Shown one piece after another: positions 51,012 through 61,940 of a stretch of DNA of 64,000 nucleotides; the stretch's first letter is position 1; the number at the start of each line of letters is the position of its first letter. Under the pieces are notes generated by a model that saw only the letters and a list, made by a program, of their open reading frames with translations, did not search any database and had not been told where the DNA came from. The stretch covers positions 965,624 to 1,029,623 of the forward strand of contig NC_020173.2 of NCBI RefSeq assembly GCF_000224145.3, in the 5' to 3' direction. A program made the position numbers and the translations under genes. The stretch comes from Ciona intestinalis (taxonomy: Eukaryota; Chordata; Ascidiacea; Phlebobranchia; Cionidae).

Positions 51012-54000
51012 TCACGTACAAACATTCTCCGATGATAGCAAAATATTGGTCTTGTATCTACTAATAAGGTTTCTTCTAGCTTTATGGTAGTTAACAGCGT
51101 TGTACTTTGGCACGTAATTTCCTACATACCAATTTATCCGTTTGATGTTTCTCCATCTGCAGCGGACAAGATTTTTGAGAAAATACCAGATATACTTTCT
51201 GGCAGAATTTAAGTAATACGAGACGGTTTCTAAACAAGGAAGTAGATTCATGGGAGGCGGACGGATGATCTCTTTCCGGAGGATACGAATCCACATCTTC
51301 GTTCTTTGAAACTTCCACTCTTTCTCTTCGTTTTCACTGGTCCTCTCATACGATCTGGACATCATCGCAATCAGCATGTTCAGTAAAACTATAATGGCGA
51401 TTATGTGATAAATTGCCAGCAGAACTTTTGCAACATATTCCGTGAACAAGTGTTTTCCAGAAAGAGAAAGATTGCCAATATCCATTTGTCCAAACAAAGC
51501 CCAAAACAGCTCAACGATAGAATTCCAAACGCCTTGGAAATACGGATTGCCTTTGGTGCAGGGAGAGTTGCGTTTAGTGTTGAGTTGGACTTCTCTAACC
51601 TGTCACAGAAGATTTCTTTTCCCTTTGCAGTTCCATAAAACCAATACAGCTCGGCCAGAGCTAGAGCAAATGCGAACATGATGAAACCAAAGATGCACAA
51701 AAACTGAATTACGTCAATAATCATTCGGGCCAAGGAAATTTGAAGTGGTCCAAGTGCTCGGTTTACTCTCGTAAGTCCAAGAAGTCGCATGAACACGAAA
51801 ACATAAGCGCATGCTATAAGAATTTCTGCTACTAATCGCCATTCAAACATGTTCCACTCTGATCTAGGTGGACGTTGCTGGAACGGTACTTCTTTATACT
51901 TGACGTAATCAACGATTCTGCGAATTCACATAGAAAAAAAGTTTTTTAAAAAGTGTGACTCTAGAATAAGCACCAGCTACGCGCTTAACAACCAACTAAT
52001 TGTGCGGCCCGATGTTTCAGACGTTAAAGGTATTGTTTATGCCTATTTCGAATATACGTACCGAAAGGCATAGCATGACGCAAACAATATTATCGCCAAT
52101 AAATCAAGGTGGTTCCACGGGTCCATTAAATAGCTCTTTAACCCACGTTTAAAAACTTCTTGGATTTCTTGAACCCATTTCCCCAGCACCCAAAGTAGAA
52201 TGAGCAATTCCCACACAGTCGGTGGTGCGCCTGAAATATTAGTTATATATATGTAACTGAGTTCATTCACTTTAGTTTGCACAAACATGTAAAAACTACC
52301 ATTGACTATGCAGTAATCGGGCGGACAAAGAACTAATAAATTGGTATTGGTGTGTACAGAAGTAAAACTCTATCGGAAGCACGACATCTGCGAATTGCTT
52401 TTAATCGGTGAAAAAAAAACTTTTTCTGTAGATTGAACAGGCCTATCAGCAGTTGAGTGAAACCATTTAAATGTCCATTACAATAGCATGCTAGACACAG
52501 GCATGTGCCTTTGTTCATGTATAATGGTGTGTACCCAATATTGTAGGATGTATAACTTTAAATCATTTGAAGAATTATTAATAACCCAGCATAATACTAT
52601 TTCTTAATATTTCTGATGTTCTATATGTTTATGACTGTTTAAAAAATATTTTGAATTGATATTTTTAATAGTATCATGTGATACAGCTTACCTAAATATT
52701 CCAAGTTTTCATTCTTTGTGGAAATATTTGTCACAAGAAATACAACAAACAGAAACTCTGACATCATTCGACAATCGTATGACGTACATGGGTATGTTAT
52801 CAGTCCTGTAAAATATTAAACAAATTTCTAAAGAAACCATAACGTTTATTAAAAACAGGAGAGCAGAGCTCTAATGAACAGGCACGTAAAATATAAAATG
52901 ACTGATACAAAAAAGGTGTATATATGCGCGTTGTAAAAATATACAGCGACTACGTGTGCATTAAACGATTACTTACTTCCAGGTTTACTCTTGGGTGCCA
53001 CTATATTGAAGATACTAAGTACAGGAAACATCAACGCGAGCATAATTCTTGTCAAATAGAACGTGATATGATTTCCCGTACGAAAGAATGGCGTGTTTCT
53101 GTATGTTAGATGCTCGACTGCCAACTATAGAAGATAAAACAGCTACACACAACCAAGTATTAATTTTATAATATACGAACTATTAGCTTGTATATATTTC
53201 ACCTGTGCGTTATGGTGCGTCACAAAGTTGACAATTTTATTTTCGCAAGCGTCCTCCAGCATTCTCAACCTTGTACCAACACCAACTTCTACAATCCCAG
53301 AGTCAGGGTCATCGGCAGATGAAGTTTGGTGAATGTACTTCAATGTTTGTGTCCTGGCTGTTTTGTCGTAGTTATACTCGAAAATTTCGGCCAAATCCGA
53401 CGACGACTCGATCTAAGTTGTTAAACATATAAATGTTTGCTTTGCACAGAATGCACCTATCGTGCAAGTACCATATACACATTTAGTTCTATTTCGTTTT
53501 CTTTCACAGTACCTGGTCTAGTAGTTTGCACATGAATTTTTCCACGTCTTCAACAAGTTGTAGATAAAATTCACTGAACTCATGTTCAACTTTAGCAAGG
53601 TGTCGCAACTCGTTCACAATTTCAATGCAATACTCAAACGTGTCGAATTTTCTGTCGTCCTGTGTAATGTGTCAAACATCTTTAAGAACGTGTTTTAAAC
53701 ACATGTACGTATATTTTCTAGGAACAGATCGCTTGGTGTTTAACGTATTGATTTTATTAAAACTAACGTTTCGTCTGCTATACGACGAGAATTTATTTGG
53801 ATTACCTCCAAGGACCAAGGTTATGGCATTATAGTAACAGAAAACACTTTTCTTACGTCGCTTAGTGCCACTATGTAAGCTGGAGTTGACCTTGCCTTTG
53901 AAATAATTTGCAAGCGGTACGAGTCTTCCCAAACAAAATGCATGTTATTGGTTGGTGGTTTCTGCAGATAAAAGTATATCACTCAGAGAAAAATAAGGCA

Positions 54001-57000
54001 GCAACCCATGGATCGTTGACTTAGTACGAGACCTCCCTGGACAAAAGAAAGCGACCAGAGGCTTATATGCAGGCATCAATACAGGCGTATGTGTGCTTGG
54101 GCAAAAGCCGAATGGCAATTGCTTAAATCCAATGGCCCATTGTTGTTTATTTACAAGTTATAAATAATACAGACAGAAAACATATTAAAACTCATAAAAT
54201 CGTGTATACTTAGTAACTTGTAAGCGGGCACAGTATGGCAAGCATTTGGCAGTCGTATTTTAATGACTGGCGATAATAAATAGATTAGAATTACCTCTAT
54301 TTTAATGGAAACTATTGTTTGTAAATAAGTGAGGATTTCGTAATTGTTGTGATAGGCTGCCAGCATTTGAGGTGTAGTACCTTCTATAAAACCATGACCG
54401 GATTTGCGAACCCTCAATTCATCTTTATTTTCCAACTTCAGCAGTAACTTCACCCCTTCAAGGTAATTGCTCGCAATTGCAGTGTACAAGCAACACTCTT
54501 TAAAGAGCTGGAAACGGCAAATGGTTTAGTTATGCTCTATAGCCAACGTCGGTATAAAATATCGTTTGCTACAATACTAATAAAAATAACTCTGGCCCGT
54601 GGCAAATTGATATATAATGATACATATAGTACAGGGGGGGGGGGTAATACGGGAATCCTAAGTACATAAAGCTACCCACTATTTTCAAAGTCAAAATATA
54701 TCGCGGCTTTTTGGGTGATTAAAATAAATTAGTACTATATAAATTTATCAAACCTTTATTAATTGACAACAACTCAAAGAAATATATAAAAACACACAAG
54801 TGAGTTTTAATATGATTCAATGAGCATTCAAAATGAGTATATTATGCTTTTTTCAGCCATTGAAATAATGTTGTAGTCGTTTAACACCGATTCGTAATAC
54901 TAACAGCAGTAATCGTCTTTGCCACGCATTTCGTTGGATCGTGAGAATATACTGTCGAATAATCCTGTAACATATTTGTCTAACATCAAATGGGTACCCC
55001 GTAAAAGAAGATTTTTTAAAAAAGTCCCGTCTTACGCCACAAGTCTCGTCTCCCCCTACCCTATATACTATATTAATATTGCATTAATTGCCACATCGGA
55101 ATATTACCCTTATCTTCTCTTGGTTAAATATTGGATCACTTATCAGCAGCTCTAGCATTTTAGTATCACGGTTTTCAACGGCAATTCGAAGAGGCCTTCT
55201 CTTTTTTTCATCTTGCACGCCGTAGAAGTACTCGTCACTATATTCTTCTTGTTTAAGTATGGCAAAGATGGCCTCGACTTCTCTCCAATCTCCGGACGTT
55301 ACTTTAGCGATTAGTAGCTTTGGTATTGAACCATCCCTAAAGTACCACACATTTGTTGAACCTGACAGCTTTAATTAGCACATTTTTAATTAATATTAAA
55401 AAAACTAATACGAATTACCAGTCCGGCGAGGCAAGAATCTGTCGGATTCTGCATCCGGCTTCAATCTTTTCTCTGAGTTCGTTTTGCATCTTCATTTCTC
55501 TCTTCTTCTGCTGCTTTAACTCCCACTGTTGAGCTGGACTCATTTGCTCCAGTGCCGCGACCACAACTGGATAAATTTTAACACAAACACATTGGGTATA
55601 CCGGCCGGCATGTAAACTATCGGTGTCATCAATTCAACGTAACGTTTCTTACTTTGTCAAGCGAAATAGTGACCAATGATTAGTTCAATAAATAAGTGAT
55701 GGTTATACTGGGAAATACAAATGCTCATCTGCAATACCCGCCGTCTACTATTCAAGCACTGTTGTATTAGTAGGTATTACATTCTGATCGTGTTTCAAAC
55801 AAATAATAACGTTCTAGGGGAGTCATGAGGATACGGATTTATAATTCTTTAAATATTCTTTGTTTACTACCAAATAGGACGGAAAATAGAATAAAAGATG
55901 TTCCATCTTCCCCCCCACCCTATTATATTTAACAGATATTATGAGTTTACCAATTTCGCGCTCGATAGATGGTTTTACTTCATGATGATTCGATCCCTCT
56001 TCAAATGAAGATGTTGAAGATTTATCTGAACTTGATGATGACGAAGAATGAGTTTCATGAACTTCTGCAAAAATGTAAAATTTTATCTTATATTAGGGTG
56101 GGGGAAGATGGGACAACTTTAGAACATAATATTCAAATATCCTGATCGTGTTTTAAACATTTAACAACGATATATAGGAGTCGTGAGAATAAGGTTTTAT
56201 ATTTCTTTGATTGTTCTTTGTTTTCTACCAAATGGGTCGAGAAAATAGAATAAAAAGGTGTCCCATCTTTCCTCACCCTACTATATAATATTTAAAAGGT
56301 TTAAACGTATGCATGCAGTTTTGCACATTCCCACATATAAACAACACGGTTTAAAGATAGGGAACACTCGAAACCATTTGGAACAATCACATATATCGCT
56401 TGATAAATCAGGTTGTTTACTACTCACTGAACGTTTAGGTGACAAACATTGATGATAAATGGGTATGTTTAAGATTGCAATATTACGTATACAAGCATGT
56501 TGATTCATATATAGTCGTGCAAATAAACAATTAGTCACACAGTTGGATTCTTACATGTGTATTTATAATCGCACAATAACATTTTTTATATAGTAGGGTG
56601 GGGAAAGATGGAACACCTTTAGCACATAATATCCAAATATCCTGGCCGTGCTTTAAACAACTAACAACGGTTTATGTATGGGAGCCGTGAGGATGCGATT
56701 TTTTATTTCTTTAAATGTTATTTGTTTACTACCAAATGGGACGAAAAAATAGTGTGCTAATGACGTGTCCTTTCTTCCCCGTATACTATATATCTAGACT
56801 ACCCTTTAAAACGTTACAAACCGAATCAAAATTTATGGAATTATTTAAACATAGTCGTGACTCTGGAAGAGCGTTGGTAATTGTTCAAAACACGGTCAGG
56901 AAATGTGGATAAACACACATATATTTTCCCATATTACTAAACACTTACTGCAAATCAGTTTTAACATTCCGTTTAGTCGCTTTAGTGTAATCAAATATAA

Positions 57001-57131
57001 AAGTAACATATTATTTTACCTTCGCTTTCAGCATGAATCAACCGATGCATTTCAATATCGTTCGAATTCCTTTTCAAGATGTTTCCATCTATCTCTGTTA
57101 CAACTTCAACAAGTGACATATCTTCTTCCAT
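51012..57131 (-). CDS. TRPC: TRPC-type cation channel, copy B, 12 exons, one frameshift in the pore turret
   Basis: Exons 57020-57131, 55951-56064, 55419-55566, 55108-55336, 54295-54507, 53857-53961, 53513-53659, 53203-53412, 52977-53124, 52692-52805, 52062-52230 and 51012-51917. The order matches copy A exon by exon, except that the exon equal to A's 46516-46830 is split in two here with about 21 residues missing. In the last exon the frame breaks between about 51,570 and 51,595 (after KEIFCDRLEKSNS), in the loop between S5 and the pore helix. Downstream the other frame continues as GVWNSIVELFWALFGQMD, then the TRP box EWKFQRTKMW and PPPMNLLP. Apart from this break the coding parts look well kept, so either a sequencing error, an allele or a recent loss is possible. 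Without the break the protein would be close to 870 residues. It would be an ion-channel subunit like copy A. Confidence 0.9.
54020..54280 (+). repeat. Degenerate SINE in a TRPC-B intron
   Basis: Weak matches to the SINE body (TTGGGCAAAAGCCGAATGGC) and to the 3' block (AACTTGTAAGCGGGCACAGT), in the right order and spacing. The ends are eroded. Confidence 0.5.
54625..55072. mobile_element. Longer element (about 450 bp) with MITE-like ends
   Basis: Starts TATAGTACAGGGGG and ends CCCCCTACCCTATATACTATA, with inner end pieces (AATACGGGA left, TCCCGTCTTACG right) like those of the 200-bp MITE family. The interior is unrelated to that family but is shared in part with 58,395-58,600 and 59,037-59,114. 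It lies in the TRPC-B intron between the exons at 54,295-54,507 and 55,108-55,336. Confidence 0.6.
55760..55926 (-). mobile_element. MITE copy lacking its left end, reverse orientation
   Basis: The interior (TCTGATCGTGTTTCAAACAA, AGGGGAGTCATGAGGATACG) and the right end (ATCTTCCCCCCCACCCTAT) are present. The left inverted repeat is missing. TRPC-B intron. Confidence 0.7.
56090..56286 (-). mobile_element. Cimi-type MITE copy, reverse orientation
   Basis: Starts ATTAGGGTGGGGGAAGATGG and ends CTTTCCTCACCCTACTATA, in the first TRPC-B intron. Confidence 0.85.
56588..56793 (-). mobile_element. Cimi-type MITE copy, reverse orientation
   Basis: Starts TATAGTAGGGTGGGGAAAGA and ends TTCTTCCCCGTATACTATA, in the first TRPC-B intron, 300 bases from the previous copy. 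Confidence 0.85.
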
Positions 57132-57329
57132 TGTTGTACCAACACCATTTGTTTGTTACGCACTATTTCTCTATAGTTTCGACACACAACAACTTACAAT
57201 GGTTCTTCCTGCTTCTAAATTTTGCTTTGCCGATATATAGTTTGATGCGATCGTCTGGAACAGATATAACACAACGTATTTTTAAATTAATACTACGAAA
57301 AGAAAGGAATTAGAAACAAAAAAGTCCTT

Positions 57330-57530
57330 ATATAGTAGGGTGAGGGAAGATGGGACACTTTTTTATTCTATTTTATCGTCACATAAGGTATAGTAAACAA
57401 AGAATATTTAAAGAAATATAAAATCGTCCTCGCAACTTTCACAGACCGTTGTTTATTGTTTAAATCACGATAAGGATATTTGGATATTATGGTCTAAAAG
57501 TGTCCTATTTTACCCCCACAGAACTATATA
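57330..57530 (+). mobile_element. Cimi-type MITE copy
   Basis: Starts TATAGTAGGGTGAGGGAAGA and ends ATTTTACCCCCACAGAACTA, about 200 bases upstream of the TRPC-B start codon. Confidence 0.8.
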
Positions 57531-58394
57531 CACACGCTGCGGGTAAAAACTGTTTAAATAGGAGTGTTAGGTAAAATCGCTGCTATTAAACGTATTAGGA
57601 ATCTGTATAGCACGTAAACTGTACTCTCTTTAGAACACATCATAACTAAACAACCTTTTTTATCACGACTTGGTTATGAAGGAATGTGACAGGATATGCG
57701 AGTATAGATGCCTGTATATACAGTTCGTCGTGTCATAGTCTGGGCAATCTACTATAGTTTATATAGAAATTCAGGATGACTATCTATACTCGGTGACTCA
57801 CGCCCATCAATGAAGCATTTTAGATATTTTTAACTCGCCTACGTATAAACTCGCTTGCGCAGTTATATTTATCCCTATATTAACTAAAACAATTATAGAA
57901 ATTGTACGGACAGCTCAAACTCAAATGGCTTCATTCGGTCTGATGACAATTTCTTATTGAAACTAAATGCGGCACCCACACGTTCGCTCTATTCAAAACG
58001 CCGTAAAAGCTTTTATATGAACAGCTTAACAACTTTGTGGTGCGGCCGTTTCCTTGTGAGAAATCAGCGAAGCGGTAAGCTGTTTACGAAAGTGACCCCT
58101 TAGCGAGCAATCTTTGGCTTAACGTAATAGTAGACTACGGAACTTTACAATGAAAAGTAGTATAAGAGATACAGCTTAAAGGGTGTTTACCGTTTAAAAA
58201 ATGCGCCCAAGCTTATAGGCGAAGAAAGGGTCTTTTTGGCGAAGAAGAGACTATAACAAAAACCCATAACAAAAGAAATAGCCCATAGATACGTTTAAAG
58301 TATCCAACTTGTCGAAAGCGTCTTACCCTATATGTTGTTTAATGAATTGTCATTGGCGATTAAGAGAAACCGTTCTCGAGTGAGGAAATAAGGA

Positions 58395-58600
58395 ACCCTT
58401 ATTGTCCAATATTTCCAGACTCAAAATTTATTATGGTGTTGGGGTGATACCACGAATTAGTACTATCATACCTTTATTAATTAACAAAACATAAAAGAAA
58501 TATATTAAAACATACCGAGAAGTTGTTTAGCGATTCGCACAACAGTCGTAGTTTTACCAATTCGGAAACACATAGGGTAAGACATGACAGTTTTTAATCA
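58395..58600. repeat. Partial copy of the longer repeat at 54,625
   Basis: Shares AATTAGTACTAT, ACCTTTATTAATT and AAAGAAATATATNAAAACA with 54,720-54,800 in the same order and spacing. The ends are not clear. Confidence 0.5.
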
Positions 58601-58654
58601 TTGTTAATATTGAATAATAAATTTGATTAGTAGTACGCCTAGTGTTGTAAAATA

Positions 58655-58700
58655 TAGTGTTGTACGCTTTAAAAATAGTGTTGTACGCTTTAAAAATCAA
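58655..58700. repeat. Two-copy tandem repeat, about 21 bp
   Basis: The unit AGTGTTGTACGCTTTAAAAA occurs twice in direct succession, with a third, partial match just before it (AGTGTTGTAAAAT). Confidence 0.7.
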
Positions 58701-58829
58701 GTTTTTAAACATATAATTAATTTTGTAAGCAAAAACAAACTGCAAGAAACATTTTACCCTATTTTATTTAATTACGATACTGAACTGAGGATTCAAACTC
58801 GCAAACTACAAAATTTCGCCTTATTTAGT

Positions 58830-59029
58830 ATACAGTAGAGTGGGGGAAGACGGGACATCTTTTACCTCTATTTTCTCGCCCCGTTTAGTGGTAAACAAAG
58901 AACATTCAAGAAATTATAAAAACTATATGCCCATGACTCTCATTGACCGTCAGTAATTATTTAAAACACGATCAGGTTATTTAGATATTATGTGCTAAAG
59001 GTGTCCCATCTTCTCCCACCCTACTATAT
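58830..59029 (+). mobile_element. Cimi-type MITE copy
   Basis: Starts TATACAGTAGAGTGGGGGAA and ends ATCTTCTCCCACCCTACTATA. Nearly full length. Confidence 0.85.
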
Positions 59030-59036
59030 GAACCAA

Positions 59037-59114
59037 CGAGCATTTACAATAAGCATCCTATTATTACATTTTTTCAGCCGTTGGAAAAATGTTGTATTCG
59101 GTTAACACGGAAGT
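59037..59114. repeat. Second fragment of the longer repeat
   Basis: The run GAGCATTTACAATAAGCAT and TTTTTTCAGCCGTTGGAAAA matches 54,822-54,900 (GAGCATTCAAAATGAGTAT, TTTTTTCAGCCATTGAAATA). It stands next to the TRPC exon fragment. Confidence 0.5.
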
Positions 59115-59237
59115 GTAATACCATAGTACTCAAAAACAGTTTAAAGTACTATGGTAATACTTAACTATACAGTAACCCTTTTTGAGCGCCACGAAAAAAT
59201 TAAAATCTCTCTTAAATCGTATATACGAACATTTTGT

Positions 59238-59495
59238 GGATCGAAAACGAATGATCTCTTTCCGGAGGATATGAATCCACATCTTCGTTCTTTGAAACTT
59301 CCACTCTTTCTCTTCGTTTTCACTGGTCCTCTCGTACGATCTGGACATCATCGCAATCAGCATGTTTGGTAAAACTATAATAGCGATTACGTGATAAATT
59401 GCCAGCACAGCTTTTGGGACATATTCCGTGAACCCAGAAAGAAAAAGTTTGCTCATATCCAGTTGCCCAAACAAAGACCAAAATAGACCCATCAC
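59238..59495 (-). pseudogene. TRPC last-exon fragment (third copy)
   Basis: Reads from SLFGQLDMSKL through a shortened loop (residues equal to KHL missing) to VIAIIVLPNMLIAMMSRSY, the TRP box EWKFQRTKMW and LRKEII, then loses similarity before PPPMNLLP. It covers only the pore end, S6 and TRP box. Its residues are closer to copy A (SLFGQLDMSKL) than to copy B (ALFGQMDIGNL). There is no start, no upstream channel exon around it and no plausible splice partner, so it is a dead fragment, perhaps moved by a transposon or left by an old duplication. Confidence 0.8.
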
Positions 59496-60687
59496 AACAC
59501 CTTAACAAGTTGATGGTAAGAATCATAGCTTTACCCTTATCACTCACCACACTGGTTGCCCCAAACAGGAGCTTTTAATTGAGAAATATAACGTGTAGTA
59601 GTTAAATTGGTTGCCGCTGTCTTAACAATTTGAAGCATATATTGTAGGTTATAGTTGTGGTCGTATTTATAAACTTTCAATAAAAGGTTCTTCGTTTACG
59701 GTCCTTTCGCGCTGCGATATAGAGAATATAGATCAATCCAACTATATACCACCAATTTAGTTACGCTAAACGTATACCTGAAAACATTTGCGAAACACTT
59801 AATTCCGTGTTCTACAATAAAAGCAAAACTGCCGACCAAACAACTGCTGTAAAGACAAAAAAAAACATGTGTGGCTTTAAGGGAAGAGTACCAGATGGAA
59901 GCGCCCGCGCTTTAAATAATTGCTGCATGAATGTGCAACTTTCCAGCAAGCCAGAAACAATACCAAACACGCCTTTGCCACAAAAATAAATAGGCAACGA
60001 CCTCATGGCAACATGTTTTATTCATTATATATTATCTGTCTTGAACATGGATTTGGTAAAGTCCAGAGCTATATTTTAGTTTAAATACATTTTTATTAAA
60101 AATAATAAACAATGGTTACTCTTCAGACAATCCGTTAAGCGTGTGGTAATCGAATCAAGTGTGATGTTGAATTAAATACTCGATATTACGACCTGTATTA
60201 AAGTGCATATATCAATTGTCGTAACGTCTGATGTTTCTCTGTATCTTAAATGGTATTTCTTTAGAGTAATACTAAACTACATTGAAATGACCCTTCTTTT
60301 AAATTACAAATGTGTAAGGTTTAGTCGGGTGGGGAAAGATAGAACACGTTTTCATTCTTTTTTTTCTTGTCGCAGTTGGTAGTAAATTTTCTTGTCGCAG
60401 TTGGTAGTAAACAAAGGAGATTCGAAGATAGATCCGTATATCCTTAGGACTCCCATAGACCGTTGTTAATTCTTTAAAACACGAAGGATATTTAAATATT
60501 AAGTGCTAACTATGTCCCATCTTTCCCACCCTGTTGTATATAGGCATTAGCTGAAGAGTGCCAAAAGTCATAAATGTTTATTGAGACCGTTTGGTGATAT
60601 CTACGCCGCAGTTCATGCTTGTACTGCCACGGAAGCAAAGATACAACACGAGCCTGTGGAAGTGCACCCACATGGACAAGCTATATG
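59496..60687. other. Intergenic
   Basis: Contains one MITE (60,320-60,541). I see no supported exon or RNA gene. The rightmost part should be the 3' UTR of the membrane-protein gene at 60,688. Confidence 0.45.
60320..60541 (+). mobile_element. Cimi-type MITE copy with an internal 25-bp duplication
   Basis: Starts GTCGGGTGGGGAAAGATAGA and ends CTTTCCCACCCTGTTGTATA. Around 60,362-60,411 the unit TTTTCTTGTCGCAGTTGG (plus TAGTAAA) occurs twice in tandem, which explains its extra length. Confidence 0.8.
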
Positions 60688-61171
60688 TCAAATCGCTGCA
60701 CTGCTGTAGGTCGGTGATCGAAAATATATTGGGTTTTCAAAATCTTCTGCATCTGCTTCAGAAATTCGTTTGTTGTATCCTCTCCTTAATCTGTAGGTTC
60801 GTATTCCACTTCTAGCTCGGTTGCAAACCAACGTGGCGTACCAAGCGAAGATAAAAGCAGCTATGATTGCAAGGAAAATAACCACAACGTACACGCCCGT
60901 GTCTGTAGAAAGAAATTGCTGTATGAATATTGACTTGGTAAAATATCATGTGTATTTTATTCTCACTAACATAAGACGTACATTAGGCTGGGGAAAGATG
61001 GGATACATTTTAACTCTATTTTCTCGTTCCATTTAGTATTAAACAAAAAACACTTAAAGAAATATATAACTATATCTTTAGGACTCCCATAGACCGTTGT
61101 TAATTGTTTAAAACACTATCAGGATATTTGAATATTACGTGCTAAAGGTGTCCCGTAATTCCGAATCCTAC

Positions 61172-61207
<36 letters not shown>

Positions 61208-61940
61208 ATACAGTAACCAATATCAGATTAATTAGAAGAAAACGAAACCCCGGTCTGAATCAAAAAATCCTTTTGTGGTTGCTAGTTTGTTTATGGTACA
61301 GACATTTGCTTCTCAAGGGAGAGAAAACGGTTCGTACGCACGCATGTGGAACGTTTTAAGACGCCTGTAGGGGCTATACTTTAACGTAAAGTAAGTTTTA
61401 TAAGCGAATATGCAAGATATAGTATCCCCGAACCAAAGAAACTAGACTTGCAAATTTCACATTAACTTGTTATTGAAGAATACACAACAGTTAAATGATT
61501 AGTCGCAGCAAGTAAATATATAGAATACTTACTATTGAATGGCTTTTGCGTTACAGCAGTTGAATATTCTACAGTTGTCGATAGTATTGTTGCGTTTACC
61601 AGTGATTGTGGTGTGGTAGTATCATTCAACATATTTTCCCAGGTTATTACTGGTTTTGCTGTACGACCGTTATAGATCTACGTCTTTGAGATATATACGA
61701 ATACGATCAAACTATCACGAAAGAAATGTTTAACTTCTGTTGTAAAACTGAAAAACAGATATGCCTTTGAAAAGCTTCTGTTTCTTACTTTAATTGTACT
61801 TTTTTTGAAACTAGTGCGAGCTTCAGGCATACGATCACAACAAAGGGTCTGTGTTGTGCGCAGTTGCGGCCGTTGCTTTCACACTTCGTTGACAGAGATA
61901 ATAAGGTGTCGTCAGAAAAGGTAACGTCTCGAAATTTTAT
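60688..61940 (-). CDS. Single-pass membrane protein, 3' exons only, unidentified
   Basis: Three exons join in phase: about 61789-61940 (upper end unsure), 61533-61677 and 60688-60902. The first has a small Cys-containing segment (TKCESNGRNCAQHRPFVV). The second is a Ser/Thr/Asn-rich stalk with N-glycosylation sites (NDT, NAT). The third opens with a 20-residue hydrophobic helix (VVVIFLAIIAAFIFAWYATL), then a basic stop-transfer and a tail of about 45 residues with ENPIYF, an NPxY-type endocytosis or PTB-binding motif. Topology is therefore likely type I. I could not place the upstream exons; the next gene begins its 3' end at 62,352, so little room remains. I do not recognise the family. Confidence 0.5.
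60980..61176 (+). mobile_element. Cimi-type MITE copy
   Basis: Starts TTAGGCTGGGGAAAGATGGG and ends TTCCGAATCCTACTATATA. Lies between the last two exons of the membrane-protein gene; a GA microsatellite directly follows. Confidence 0.75.
61181..61207. repeat. AG microsatellite
   Basis: About 13 uninterrupted AG units directly after a MITE end. Confidence 0.9.

Larger units (their letters stand above)
57132..59237. other. Upstream region of TRPC-B with repeats
   Basis: Holds two MITEs (57,330 and 58,830), a copy of the longer repeat (58,395-58,600), a short tandem repeat (58,655-58,700) and a strong hairpin (59,115-59,160). No coding exon is supported. The TRPC-B promoter should lie just above 57,131. 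Confidence 0.5.

Noticed and set aside
57903-58330. Possible exons above the TRPC-B start
   Set aside because: No open frame with matching splice sites was found, and the TRPC-B start at 57,131 aligns with the start of copy A.
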